Of a stretch of 64,000 nt of DNA, positions 18,170-26,618 are shown piece after piece (within the stretch, counting starts at the first letter, position 1; each line of letters opens with the position of its first letter). The translations under genes and the position numbers were made by a program. Source of the DNA: Clostridium sp. C2-6-12 (lineage in GTDB: Bacteria > Bacillota > Clostridia > Clostridiales > Clostridiaceae); contig NZ_JAABNP010000002.1 in the NCBI RefSeq assembly GCF_009928485.1, positions 248,001 through 312,000 of the forward strand. The letters are read 5' to 3'. The notes under the pieces were generated by a model. The model saw only the letters and a list, made by a program, of their open reading frames with translations, was not told the origin of the DNA and made no database searches.

Positions 18170-19828
18170 TTAATCCCAGTCTAAAGCATCTAATGCTTTT
18201 GTTGCACTATAATGTTCTACATCATTTTCTTCTACTGCCAACAGTAATCCCATTAACATAGCTATAATTCCATCAATTTTAAATTTAGATTTAAGCTTAC
18301 TATATTTAACTCCACTTTCACTTACTATTGCTATACAATTTTGTGCCATAAAATTAAATACTTCATTATTAGCTATTATCAATCTATTATCATTTAATAA
18401 ATTTTCAAAGCTATTTATAGCAGTAGTCATTGTAACTGCTCCTTGTCCAAGTGGTACAATGTCCCATTCATTTTCAAGTACATTTAATATAGTTGGACTC
18501 CCCCATCTGTCAAATCCTAATTTTTCTATAGGATAGTCATTGTCTTTATTCTGAATAAACTCTAATAACTCATTGAATTTTACATATCTACCTTCAAATC
18601 CATTTACTAATCCTTGCTTAACCCACATAGAATAAGGATTTTTATCTTGTTCTTCACGTTCTATCATGGTATCTTTAGCTGTAAATAGATGCGGAACTAC
18701 AATAAATTTGTCTGATATTTCATTATAGAACACTTGAACAAAAGCAGTTATGTCATTTTTACTAGATAAATCTAGACCACACCAAGATTTCATACCTTTT
18801 AATGTATTTAAATCTATGTCTTGCAAGCATCTATTCCATAACTCCATGTTGATAGCGTTCTTAATATCATCTGTCGCTACGTGTTGATTGAGATATAATC
18901 TCCTAAATTTAGCTTCAAATGTTTTCATCACTTCAGCTTTCTTAGCTAATTTTATGAAATCATCAAGCTTTTTAAATACTGATAATGCTGGATTTGCTTT
19001 TATCCATTGTTTTGTATCCATTATCTCACAGCCTTTATCTGCTTCATAAATATCATAGAAAAATGTATCATCTTCTACTTTACCTTCTTCTATGGATTTA
19101 GCATAAGAATACATTTGATATTCTAAATTAGTATTATCTTCTCCACTTGAAGCAGTTGTAGTTGTGAACATGATAGGCTCGTCCCAAAGTCCCATTCCTG
19201 TAATTAATTTTGAATATGATTCATCTGATTTATATTCATGACACTCATCCAAAACCACTATGTAGCTTGCGTATGAATCTAAATTACCGCCCTCATTAGA
19301 TAATACTCTTAACGTTGTATTAAATTTCTTACGTTCTATCATCTTTTTTGATTCAGTAATTTTTACATACTTCTTCAACATCTTGTTATTCTTAATTGTT
19401 ATAAGAATACTGTTATATAGGTTAGTAGCTTGATCTCTTGTATTCGCAACAATTATGTATTCAGCACCATAAACGGATTCTGTAAAGAATAAGTAGATTA
19501 TAATCCATGAAACTAGACTTCCCTTTCCATTTTTACGCCCAATATTTAAGTGTGCTTCTTTAAATCTTCTGAAGGCAGTTTCTCTATTTTTAACGCATAA
19601 TATTCCACTTAATATTTTGAATTGAAACCTAAGTAATTTTACTTTTTGTCCTTTTTTCCCCTTATCAAGGGTCAGCATACTTATGAATTTATAAAGTTTT
19701 TGTGCCTCTTCAACATCAAAATAATATTTATCATTGTCGTATTTCTTCTGTTGTTCTTTTATAACTTCTTCAAGCTTATAATTAGTTTGATATATTTTGT
19801 TTTCTTCAATTAATTTTAAATCTATCAC
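18170..19828 (-). CDS. terminase large subunit
   Basis: 552 aa. The ATPase domain has a P-loop variant in NIGRKNGKGSL and Walker B with catalytic acid in YIVVLDECHEYK. The RNase-H-like nuclease domain begins at WCGLDLSSKNDITAFV with its metal-binding Asp, and continues with EKLGFDRWG. It pumps and cuts phage DNA. The GTG start overlaps the TerS stop (GTGA). Confidence 0.94.
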   Translation of the reverse strand: MIDLKLIEENKIYQTNYKLEEVIKEQQKKYDNDKYYFDVEEAQKLYKFISMLTLDKGKKGQKVKLLRFQFKILSGILCVKNRETAFRRFKEAHLNIGRKNGKGSLVSWIIIYLFFTESVYGAEYIIVANTRDQATNLYNSILITIKNNKMLKKYVKITESKKMIERKKFNTTLRVLSNEGGNLDSYASYIVVLDECHEYKSDESYSKLITGMGLWDEPIMFTTTTASSGEDNTNLEYQMYSYAKSIEEGKVEDDTFFYDIYEADKGCEIMDTKQWIKANPALSVFKKLDDFIKLAKKAEVMKTFEAKFRRLYLNQHVATDDIKNAINMELWNRCLQDIDLNTLKGMKSWCGLDLSSKNDITAFVQVFYNEISDKFIVVPHLFTAKDTMIEREEQDKNPYSMWVKQGLVNGFEGRYVKFNELLEFIQNKDNDYPIEKLGFDRWGSPTILNVLENEWDIVPLGQGAVTMTTAINSFENLLNDNRLIIANNEVFNFMAQNCIAIVSESGVKYSKLKSKFKIDGIIAMLMGLLLAVEENDVEHYSATKALDALDWD

Positions 19829-20205
19829 TTGCTAATCATCTCATTCATTTCGGAATCTTCTTCTGATAATTCCTCGGAAGATGATACTTGCTTAAATATT
19901 TTTGATCTTGATGCTGGACTAAATCCTAATTCACGCATAGCACTCATCATTTGTTTTTGAGCATTATTTGAAACTGTAACTTCTGGATACTGCGAAGGAT
20001 ATCCAGTTGAACAAACATAACTTATGCCATTCTTATCCAAGAACTTCTCAGCCTTAATCCACTTTTCATAATTCTTACAGTAAATTTCTAACATAGCCAA
20101 ATCTTTGTCAGTAAAATCTACATTTTCATTATTAATAATTTCATACATTCTTTTCCACTCTTTTTTTCCTATATTCCCCAAACTTGCAGGTACTTTTTGA
20201 ACCAC
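19825..20205 (-). CDS. P27 family terminase small subunit
   Basis: 126 aa, helical. KVPASLGNIGKKEWKRMYEI and TGYPSQYPEVTVSNNAQKQM are typical of P27-type small terminases, which recognise the packaging site. The start is GTG 20205, with AGGAG at 9 nt. An ATG three bases upstream is out of frame and gives only a short peptide, so GTG is chosen. Confidence 0.9.
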   Translation of the reverse strand: MVQKVPASLGNIGKKEWKRMYEIINNENVDFTDKDLAMLEIYCKNYEKWIKAEKFLDKNGISYVCSTGYPSQYPEVTVSNNAQKQMMSAMRELGFSPASRSKIFKQVSSSEELSEEDSEMNEMISK

Positions 20206-20393
20206 TCATATCATCTCCTCTCTATGTTCATATTTTGAAATACTAAACCACCCTATGTAAAAAACTGTGCAAATTCTTAAGTAACCTTACCCAACGTGAC
20301 TTCCCTCAACTCATTTTTTTAATTTCTGACTCCCCCCATATTTTCAATTCAATAATCACCATGATAAATTTAACTTTGACTTTAATAAAAAAA
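20206..20393. other. candidate cos/packaging site between HNH and terS
   Basis: A 188-bp noncoding stretch. On the minus strand it contains a G-tract (TATGGGGGGAGTCAG) followed by A-rich DNA and GAGGGAAGTCACGTTGGG. In HNH-TerS-TerL phages the cos site typically lies just here, and a C/G-tract is common at it. The exact cut position cannot be seen. Confidence 0.35.
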
Positions 20394-20858
20394 TTATTTA
20401 AACTCTTTATTGAACCTATCCAACAATTCAAATAAAATCTTTTGCATATTCAATTTATCCTTGTCTGATCTATCGTATTCAGCATGAACTCGTCTATGGT
20501 TCTGCTCCGTTAAGTGAATTAGATTACCAATATCAAGCCTACAATTAAAATCATCTTCCAAACAAATTATATGATGAACTCTCTCACCTTCAACAATTCG
20601 TCCTGTCCTATAAAATTCTAATATATCCATACCAAGGCAATCACTTATAACAGCTTGCCTAACTCTTTCCCAATCATTGCTACTATAAAAGTCTTGATAC
20701 TTCTTTTGCTCTGCATCACGTCTACGTCTATTGCTATATTCCTTATATCTTTCCTTCTGTTCCTTATCATATTTACTGGCATGATAATCACAATAACTAA
20801 TGCCATCAGCAATAATCTTAGTACATCCATGCCAACTACATTGCTTTAATATAGCCAT
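20394..20858 (-). CDS. HNH endonuclease of the packaging module
   Basis: 154 aa. A Cys/His zinc motif at the start (CSWHGCTKIIADGISYCDYH) precedes a basic helix. The HNH core follows: ERVHHIICLEDDFN, then NLIHLTEQNHRRVH. In HK97-like phages an HNH protein next to TerS is needed for cos cleavage and genome packaging. Placement directly upstream of terS supports that role over a homing function. Confidence 0.9.
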   Translation of the reverse strand: MAILKQCSWHGCTKIIADGISYCDYHASKYDKEQKERYKEYSNRRRRDAEQKKYQDFYSSNDWERVRQAVISDCLGMDILEFYRTGRIVEGERVHHIICLEDDFNCRLDIGNLIHLTEQNHRRVHAEYDRSDKDKLNMQKILFELLDRFNKEFK

Positions 20859-20868
20859 TACTATTAAC

Positions 20869-21051
20869 CTATACCAATGAACTTAATCCAAGCATCACAG
20901 GTAAAGCAAACAGCACAAACAATCCAATCAAATCGCTATTACTTACTTCCTTATCAACTTTAAAACTCTTCTTTATAAATACAATATTTACTGCCTGTAC
21001 AAATAATATTCCAAAAACAATTACATTTAATATAGCTAAAAACTTATCCAT
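20869..21051 (-). CDS. small two-TM membrane protein
   Basis: 60 aa. Hydrophobic segments FLAILNVIVFGILFVQAVNI and LIGLFVLFALPVMLGLSSL are separated by a charged loop. Good ribosome binding site (GGAGG). No family recognised. It ends 10 bp before the HNH gene. Confidence 0.55.
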   Translation of the reverse strand: MDKFLAILNVIVFGILFVQAVNIVFIKKSFKVDKEVSNSDLIGLFVLFALPVMLGLSSLV

Positions 21052-21117
21052 AATTAATCCTCCAATCTATTTTTGAGCATAATAAAAGAACAGTATATTT
21101 CAACTGTTCTCAATAAA

Positions 21118-21654
21118 TTACTTTTTATGTAATATCACAAGCGTATCCATTTGTCCTTTTAAGTAGTTTGTCCCATCATTAATAATATCTAAACTATTTT
21201 TTAATTCTTCTAACGAATAATATAATTCATCTTTTTCATCTTTTATATCATTTAACTCTATTTCCACGTATTTTAACGCCTGTGCATATAAAGCGTATTC
21301 TGTATTTCTACGTTGCCAAGGTATTAATACTCCAAATATTAATACCCCAAATGAACAAGACATGAAAGAGTAAATTACCTTTTCAACAAAATCATCTTTG
21401 TTGACAAAGCTAGCTAATGCAGAAGTTAATAATGTTATTACACTTATCCCTGCTGACAACCATGATATATTATTACATTCTTTTAAAATACCATACCTAT
21501 CTTTTTCATTTTTTATGTATAATAATTTTTCTTCTTTGCTTTTAAATTCATTCAAATTTTGAGATATTATTTTCATTCTTTTATCTATTTCTAAATTAAA
21601 GTTTTTTTTATCTTCAAGATATCTAACATCAATTGAAGAGCCTATAATTTTCAT
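21118..21654 (-). CDS. membrane protein with central TM hairpin and coiled-coil tail
   Basis: 178-182 aa depending on the start (ATG 21654 or 21666). Residues 1-70 are a charged helix. Residues 78-130 contain two membrane segments (WLSAGISVITLLTSALASFV and FMSCSFGVLIFGVLI). Residues 135-180 are helical and acidic. The topology resembles SLATT/DUF4231-like two-TM proteins that occur in bacterial conflict systems, but I cannot assign a family. A superinfection-exclusion role is possible and is inference only. Confidence 0.55.
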   Translation of the reverse strand: MKIIGSSIDVRYLEDKKNFNLEIDKRMKIISQNLNEFKSKEEKLLYIKNEKDRYGILKECNNISWLSAGISVITLLTSALASFVNKDDFVEKVIYSFMSCSFGVLIFGVLIPWQRRNTEYALYAQALKYVEIELNDIKDEKDELYYSLEELKNSLDIINDGTNYLKGQMDTLVILHKK

Positions 21655-21776
21655 AAACCTCACCATCCTTCATACAAATTATATAAAAGGTGGCTTAAAA
21701 ATGCAATAAATGTAAATTAGTTAGAATTGATAACATTTTTGTTGCATGATAAAAGAACCCTAAATTAATAGGATTC

Positions 21777-21956
21777 TTACATAAATATTTCTTTCGTCAG
21801 AGTTTCTGCTCTTTCTAAATTAATTTCAATTTTAAATTGCAAATTATCTCTTTCTTTTTCAGGTATCTCTGCTCCATCATTTAAAAGTTTTATATAGCTT
21901 TCTTCTATTGTTTTCAAATATTTTCTTAATTTTTTTACATTTTTATCTTCTTCCAT
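21777..21956 (-). CDS. small coiled-coil hypothetical protein
   Basis: 59 aa from ATG 21956, preceded by GGAAGGCGG. It is entirely helical and charged (MEEDKNVKKLRKYLKTIEES and onward). No family recognised. Confidence 0.5.
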   Translation of the reverse strand: MEEDKNVKKLRKYLKTIEESYIKLLNDGAEIPEKERDNLQFKIEINLERAETLTKEIFM

Positions 21957-22014
21957 ATATTTACCGCCTTCCATAAAATATATTATTCTACGGTAAAGTG
22001 GTAAATCCTTCTAT

Positions 22015-22308
22015 TTATTCTTCAACAATTTCATTTCTACCGTATAAAGTATCTTGAATCATAGTTGCGAATTCTTTATCATATACAGTATTTTTTATTA
22101 TTTCTACATCTGTATTCTCAAAAGTCTCTAACTGCTCTTCTAATCTCTTTTTTTCTTTTTCTAATGCTAGTATACCAAATTCAGCACCTTCAACATTATG
22201 CTTATATCTAGTTACATATCTAATGCAGTTATTTATTCCCTCTATTGCATTGTCTACTAATCCTAATGTTTCACTTATTTGTTTTGGTGTAATCTTTTGT
22301 TTTTCCAT
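22015..22308 (-). CDS. hypothetical coiled-coil phage protein
   Basis: 97 aa from ATG 22308, with GGAGG 8 nt upstream. It is helical, with a KITPKQISETLGLVDNAI start and an acidic C-terminus. It may dimerise. No function can be assigned. Confidence 0.5.
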   Translation of the reverse strand: MEKQKITPKQISETLGLVDNAIEGINNCIRYVTRYKHNVEGAEFGILALEKEKKRLEEQLETFENTDVEIIKNTVYDKEFATMIQDTLYGRNEIVEE

Positions 22309-22464
22309 TTTTTTATCCTCCAAATTTCTTTATTGGAGTAGCTACTTCCATTACTAATAATACAGTAAAAATAAATGATTACAACTCTGTTTTTTTATGC
22401 TATAATTTTGTATTATCAAAAGACAAATATAGATAAAAATAAAGATAAAATATAATTAACTTTG

Positions 22465-22496
22465 ATTATAAAAGAGTAGCGAAAAGCCACTCTTAT
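22465..22496 (-). terminator. hairpin terminator downstream of the DUF1064-like gene
   Basis: On the minus strand AAGAGTGGC pairs with GCTACTCTT (one mismatch), followed by TTAT. It separates the nuclease genes from the leftward late region. Confidence 0.6.
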
Positions 22497-22498
22497 TT

Positions 22499-22882
22499 TT
22501 ATATTTCCACGAACTCCTTCGCTTTCTTATCCCAAACCACAACTTTATAATCATACTCTGGATATTTTAACCTCATCATCTTCCATTTAATTTTAAAAGT
22601 TTCTTCAACTGTCTCTTTACAGCCTTTGCAATCCACTATAATTATTTCTCCTGAATTAAGCAGTAAAACAAAATCGACAGTAAGAGTTATTTCCCTTACT
22701 GCCCTATTATTCTTATCTCTAAATTTATTCTGAATTATGTATTTGACTTGTCTACTAATAGATTTAATTCCAAGCTTATCCTTATTAGCAATTATGTATT
22801 GATTATAGTTATATTCTGTTTCCGAATCCCATTTATTCCCTTCTGAATCAGTAAACTTCTTACTATAAAATCTCTTTCCCAT
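22499..22882 (-). CDS. DUF1064-like PD-(D/E)XK nuclease-type protein
   Basis: 127 aa from ATG 22882. DSETEYNYNQYI supplies a conserved acidic residue near the start. LTVDFVLLLNSGEIIIVDCKG supplies the D...(D)xK strand-turn-strand (VDFVL..IIVDCKG) of restriction-like nucleases. DUF1064 proteins in phages have this layout and length and are linked to Holliday-junction or recombination nucleases. The end of the upstream membrane gene overlaps it. Confidence 0.65.
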   Translation of the reverse strand: MGKRFYSKKFTDSEGNKWDSETEYNYNQYIIANKDKLGIKSISRQVKYIIQNKFRDKNNRAVREITLTVDFVLLLNSGEIIIVDCKGCKETVEETFKIKWKMMRLKYPEYDYKVVVWDKKAKEFVEI

Positions 22883-23063
22883 TATTTTTACCTTTACTAT
22901 CCCATATGTCATTTAATAAACCTATCAATATCATAAATATACAAAGAATACAACTAAGCCTTAATTCACCAATATCTGTAATAGCAACTACTTTTACTAA
23001 TACACCTAGCATTAAAATAAAAGTTGCAATATTTATATGCTTTGCTAATGCTTTTTTATCCAT
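22863..23063 (-). CDS. small two-TM membrane protein
   Basis: 66 aa. Hydrophobic segments IATFILMLGVLVKVVAI and LSCILCIFMILIGLL. A strong GGAGGAG ribosome binding site lies in the end of the preceding gene; both ends overlap neighbours, so it is translationally coupled in the operon. No family recognised. Confidence 0.55.
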   Translation of the reverse strand: MDKKALAKHINIATFILMLGVLVKVVAITDIGELRLSCILCIFMILIGLLNDIWDSKGKNNGKEIL

Positions 23064-23292
23064 CTACCCTTTCTCCTCCTTCACAAAACTTCATATATCG
23101 TTCTCTACTTATTTTCAAACGTTCTTCCGCTCTAGCTAAATTAACACTTGTCTTTTTATCCATCTCATACCACTTTTTATCGAATTCAATTCTGTCTCTT
23201 AAATTTTTATTTTGTTGATTCAGCACATCATTTTTTACATTAAGAAATAACGCTATACCACCTAAAACTAATATTAATATTAAATCTATCAT
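23056..23292 (-). CDS. single-TM spanin-like or accessory membrane protein
   Basis: 78 aa from ATG 23292 (AGGAGG at 9 nt). One N-terminal membrane segment (MIDLILILVLGGIALFLNV) is followed by a long charged coiled coil. Topology alone resembles Rz-like or XhlA-like proteins, but it is far from the lysis cassette. No function assigned. Confidence 0.5.
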   Translation of the reverse strand: MIDLILILVLGGIALFLNVKNDVLNQQNKNLRDRIEFDKKWYEMDKKTSVNLARAEERLKISRERYMKFCEGGERVDG

Positions 23293-23305
23293 TAACATAC
23301 ACCTC

Positions 23306-23869
23306 CTACACTCTTCCATAACCTTTTGGAGCTACAGGAATACTATTCATCCATCTGTCCTTCATAATTCTACTAACCATATTAGAACTACAACCATACA
23401 ATTCAGCTATATCTTTATATTTAATATTTGTATTCAGCTTTAACCATAAAATCTCATTTGCTTTTTGCTGATCCAAGCAAGTACAATGTCCATTTAATTC
23501 CCCTGAAGTTACCTTGCTTCTTTTTTCTTTGTATTCTCTTGCTTCCTCTAAATCCCTAATATATTTTTCTCTTTTTCTAACTCTATTACTGTTATATCCA
23601 TAATCCTTTTTAAAGCAATCAGAATATAAATTCATATACTTTTGTTCAGTTATAAATAAATCTTCAATACTGCATTCTTCTAAAATAATAAATTCAAATG
23701 AATCTAATCCATAATTCACAACATCTTCAACCATTTTAGCATTGCCTTTTCCTGCTTTTAATGAGCTTTTGTAGTGACTAAATCTCTTATCAATATCTGT
23801 TGCAGACCCTATACGTATTCTTTTTGTGATTGAGTTTTTAATTAAATATACACCGTTAATTTTACACAT
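23306..23869 (-). CDS. GIY-YIG endonuclease with C-terminal HTH
   Basis: 187 aa. The nuclease domain has GVYLIKNSITKRIRIGSATD, then the catalytic-type Arg and a Glu-containing segment LEECSIEDLFITEQKYMNL. The C-terminal part contains KANEILWLKLNTNIKYKDIA and SSNMVSRIMKDRW, a resolvase-like helix-turn-helix. This matches phage-type GIY-YIG homing endonucleases. Free-standing in the early region, it may be selfish or used in DNA processing. Confidence 0.85.
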   Translation of the reverse strand: MCKINGVYLIKNSITKRIRIGSATDIDKRFSHYKSSLKAGKGNAKMVEDVVNYGLDSFEFIILEECSIEDLFITEQKYMNLYSDCFKKDYGYNSNRVRKREKYIRDLEEAREYKEKRSKVTSGELNGHCTCLDQQKANEILWLKLNTNIKYKDIAELYGCSSNMVSRIMKDRWMNSIPVAPKGYGRV

Positions 23870-23950
23870 TATTAATTCCCTTCTTTTTCAACAACCTGTT
23901 TAGTCGGTTGTCCACTTAATAATTTATTTTGGTTTTTTTAATATTTCTAT

Positions 23951-23978
23951 TGCATTTTACTTGCATTGTGTTATAATT
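23951..23978 (+). promoter_or_regulatory. possible rightward promoter opposite the early genes
   Basis: TTGCAT, 16-bp spacer, TATAAT on the plus strand. Just downstream (23989-24033) lies a 13-bp inverted repeat, GGATATAAAATAT with its complement, across a loop. Transcription from it would be antisense to the antirepressor gene. There is no supporting gene, so this is tentative. Confidence 0.35.
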
Positions 23979-24041
23979 TAATAGAAGATGGATATAAAAT
24001 ATAAAACTGTCAAGTAAAAATATTTTATATCCCTATGTATC

Positions 24042-24812
24042 CTATCTAGATTTCATTTTGTCAATTTCTTTATGTACAAATTTAACATACCTATCAATTA
24101 ATTTATCATTCTGCTCTTCTAACCTATTGATTTCTTTTGTTTGTCCTGCTTTAATTCCACCATGCTTTTTATTGGCTAATTTTATAATATCGTCCTTAAT
24201 ATCTGTTATAGCTTCTCTTAAAGACAACATTTCTGAACCTTTCATATCAGCCATATTTATTTTTAATCTTTCTTCCAAAGCACTACAAATAATATTACAC
24301 AGTTTAATTCTATCATTGTTATCCAATCTTTTAGCTTTCCATTCTCCTTGCGATAATTCTTTAAATTCCTTGTAATCAGCTTCAATGCTTTTTGAATTCA
24401 TGAAAGTTTTTCTGATTCTGTACTTACCAAATCTCTTTTCAAAATCAATTGATTCTTCCGAAGCATATTCCAATATTACAGCTCCTGTTTTTCTAAGTTG
24501 CTTTAAAATAGATTTTATTTCTTTTTTTAAAGGTTTTGCTACAGGTTTTCTTGACTGCATAAGCAATTCATATAATCCATCTTCTGTAACAAATAGTTGT
24601 TTTTGAATTCCTCCAAGGGTATCAGTTAAAAATATACCTTTTTCATCTTCATCAATTTCAGCATCTTTAATCATTTGACTAGTATTTTTGTTATTCAACC
24701 ATTCAGCCACATCTTTTGCAAGAAATAAAGGTTCTTCTATAGACCTATAAACTCTAAAATCCTTTCCTAGTATTTTTTGTTCATTAATAATTTTTACAAC
24801 TTGTTTTGACAT
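24042..24812 (-). CDS. phage antirepressor with BRO-N domain
   Basis: 256 aa. Residues 1-110 form a BRO-N fold: FRVYRSIEEPLFLAKDVAEW, LGGIQKQLFVTEDGLYELL and SRKPVAKPLKKEIKS. The C-terminal half is a charged helical region with AGQTKEINRLEEQNDKLID. BRO-type antirepressors inactivate phage repressors on induction. Its upstream region carries a 13-bp inverted repeat and a hairpin, which fits tight control. Confidence 0.88.
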   Translation of the reverse strand: MSKQVVKIINEQKILGKDFRVYRSIEEPLFLAKDVAEWLNNKNTSQMIKDAEIDEDEKGIFLTDTLGGIQKQLFVTEDGLYELLMQSRKPVAKPLKKEIKSILKQLRKTGAVILEYASEESIDFEKRFGKYRIRKTFMNSKSIEADYKEFKELSQGEWKAKRLDNNDRIKLCNIICSALEERLKINMADMKGSEMLSLREAITDIKDDIIKLANKKHGGIKAGQTKEINRLEEQNDKLIDRYVKFVHKEIDKMKSR

Positions 24813-24836
24813 ATAATCATGCCCCTTTCACAGTTT

Positions 24837-24944
24837 ATAGTAGTATATAATCTCTTATACACTCTAATCAGCTTTCACAATCAATAAAATAGTACATAAT
24901 AAAACCACCTGTAATTAAACAAGTGGCTCTATATATACTACTAT
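24837..24944. repeat. 13-bp inverted repeat flanking a hairpin upstream of the antirepressor
   Basis: ATAGTAGTATATA (24837-24849) and its complement (24932-24944) flank about 80 bp. On the minus strand the loop contains a terminator-like stem (CCACTTGT with ACAGGTGG, then TTTTATT, 24896-24929). This could be paired operator half-sites or an attenuator for the antirepressor gene. Confidence 0.5.
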
Positions 24945-25008
24945 TGGGTTGTGAATACCCATTACAATGTATAATTAAAATTATTGCATATCCATTTATA
25001 GGATTATA

Positions 25009-25017
25009 TGGTATAAT
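25009..25017 (+). promoter_or_regulatory. extended -10 promoter of the plus-strand toxin-like transcript
   Basis: TGGTATAAT is a good extended -10 element. The -35 position is poor. It faces right, against all surrounding genes. Confidence 0.55.
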
Positions 25018-25135
25018 TGTAATTGCACAAACGAGATGAAATAAAAAGATTATATTTTTATAATCTTCTTTAGTAGTGCAACTTAATTATATTTTATTTT
25101 GCCGATATGGTGGGATCGGTGGTTGATTACGTTTT

Positions 25136-25176
25136 CCACCTTCAAAGGATTGTTGAAAATACAGTCCGAAGGAGGT
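25136..25176 (+). promoter_or_regulatory. hairpin sequestering the ribosome binding site of the small plus-strand ORF
   Basis: CCTTC pairs with GAAGG of the GAAGGAGGTG ribosome binding site. The helix is stacked on a 7-bp inner helix (GGATTGT with ACAGTCC) and flanked by a CC/GG pair. The ribosome binding site is thus buried in the predicted RNA, as in many type I toxin mRNAs. Confidence 0.55.
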
Positions 25177-25183
25177 GTTGCTA

Positions 25184-25336
25184 TTGAAAATGTCAAGAAA
25201 TGTTGTTATTAATATAGTTATAGTACTAGGTGTTGTACTTGTTTTATTTACAGCTTTAAATTCAAAAAACCTAGTAAAGATACATTACAAAGATTTTAGC
25301 TTCGAGACAACTGAAAAAAGCACCCCAACCAAGTAG
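25184..25336 (+). CDS. small hydrophobic peptide, candidate type I toxin
   Basis: Starts at TTG 25184 (GGAGGTG 6 nt upstream) or ATG 25190, giving 50 or 48 aa. N-terminal membrane segment NVVINIVIVLGVVLVLFTAL, then a polar tail ending ETTEKSTPTK. It is the only plus-strand gene in this part of the prophage. It has its own promoter, a sequestered ribosome binding site and a strong terminator. These are traits of type I toxins, but no family is recognised and no antisense promoter is clear. A small regulatory membrane peptide is the alternative. Confidence 0.55.
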   Translation: MKMSRNVVINIVIVLGVVLVLFTALNSKNLVKIHYKDFSFETTEKSTPTK

Positions 25337-25419
25337 TGCCTTTCAGTGATTTAGTATTAACTTACATATCAATTCAATAGTCCTTTGAAAAAAGTAAAAA
25401 CGTAGTACTTTATAGGACG

Positions 25420-25456
25420 AGTCTAGTGTTCCACCACTAGGCTTTTCTTATTTTTA
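25420..25456 (+). terminator. terminator of the toxin-like transcript
   Basis: CTAGTG and CACTAG form a stem around TTCCAC, followed by CTTTTCTTATTTTT on the plus strand. Confidence 0.8.
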
Positions 25457-25488
25457 TTATATAGTTATTATTTCAATTTTACAATATT

Positions 25489-25815
25489 TTAATCAAAAAT
25501 TATATTTTTTAACTTTTTCTCAGCTTGAAGCATATCATCAATTCTTTCAGAAATAGATATTTCTATAAGTTCAAGTGATTTCTTACATTGCTTAATAGTA
25601 TTTCTATTTTGTTCATTGTCTTCCAATTCACTCATAGTATCAATGAAATTCTCCAATTCTTGCTCTGTATTTAAGAGAGATTTGAATTCTAATGATTTCA
25701 AGTCCTGAATAATTTCCAAATCGGATCTACTATGTAGCTTATTTTCTAATTCTTCAGCTTCTTTATATGTTAATTCTCCACGAACCATTTTATTTATTTC
25801 TTCTCTATTACTCAT
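25489..25815 (-). CDS. hypothetical coiled-coil protein
   Basis: 108 aa, almost entirely helical and acidic (ELTYKEAEELENKLHSR, SELEDNEQNRNTIKQCKK). It is 2 bp from the next gene upstream, so they are co-transcribed. No family recognised. Confidence 0.5.
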   Translation of the reverse strand: MSNREEINKMVRGELTYKEAEELENKLHSRSDLEIIQDLKSLEFKSLLNTEQELENFIDTMSELEDNEQNRNTIKQCKKSLELIEISISERIDDMLQAEKKLKNIIFD

Positions 25816-25817
25816 AA

Positions 25818-26525
25818 CTAAGCCACCTTTCTTAATCTGCTGACAATTTGATTTGCAACCATACTGATATTTGAATATGAATCAATTTCTATATCAAATT
25901 TATCCAGTATTTTTGTAGCTTTATCATCAGATTTCATCACAATTAAAGTATTATCTATGTAACTAATTCCTACATTACTAATACCAAATTCCTCGCATCT
26001 TTTGAATGCAGCTTCTTTTATATCTTCGATTTTCCAGCTAGGCACGATACAATTTAATGCCCAGTAGAGCCTACTTATAAAAATCTTGTAATGTTCAACC
26101 TCATTCTCTAATCTTTTAGTGGTACTATATCTTTCAGAAATATCCTCAACTATAGCATCTATTTTAGTCTGATTTTGTTTTTGAAAATGTAAATTCAAAC
26201 TTTTGTGCTTCCTAGAGTACCAGCCTTTATTGGCTTTAAGATAAGATTGTCTAAAATTGATCTCATTTTCATATAAAAAATTAATGTATCCCTTTAACAC
26301 ATCTTTTACACAGGTAACATCTTTGGGAATTGCCATAGAATACTCACACCATTCGCCATCATAAATTCTACATTCAATATCCCCATTTTTCTTCAAGTTG
26401 AATTTGTAAGTCCAAGCATCCCCGTTGTCAATTTCAAATTGATCATAGTCATTCATAACTTTGCTAATGTCAGTTAATAGTTCCTTAATTTCTTTGTTTG
26501 TTAATACCTTTGCTAATTTACTCAT
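25818..26525 (-). CDS. hypothetical early protein
   Basis: 235 aa. The N-terminal half is alpha/beta (IECRIYDGEWCEYSMAIPKD), followed by a helical middle. The C-terminus resembles no domain I know. It starts at ATG 26525 after GGAAGGAG. Its upstream region holds a possible attenuator. Confidence 0.5.
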   Translation of the reverse strand: MSKLAKVLTNKEIKELLTDISKVMNDYDQFEIDNGDAWTYKFNLKKNGDIECRIYDGEWCEYSMAIPKDVTCVKDVLKGYINFLYENEINFRQSYLKANKGWYSRKHKSLNLHFQKQNQTKIDAIVEDISERYSTTKRLENEVEHYKIFISRLYWALNCIVPSWKIEDIKEAAFKRCEEFGISNVGISYIDNTLIVMKSDDKATKILDKFDIEIDSYSNISMVANQIVSRLRKVA

Positions 26526-26618
26526 AATAATTCTCCTTCCTGCTTTTAAGATAAAGCATAACCCATAATATTTTTTTATTTAGTAATTCCGTACAAGAGT
26601 TTCCAAATATCTTCACTT

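Noticed and set aside
25184-25336. Assigning the small plus-strand peptide as a holin
   Set aside because: It is far from the lysis cassette, on the opposite strand, and has its own promoter and terminator. Type I toxin or regulatory peptide fits better.
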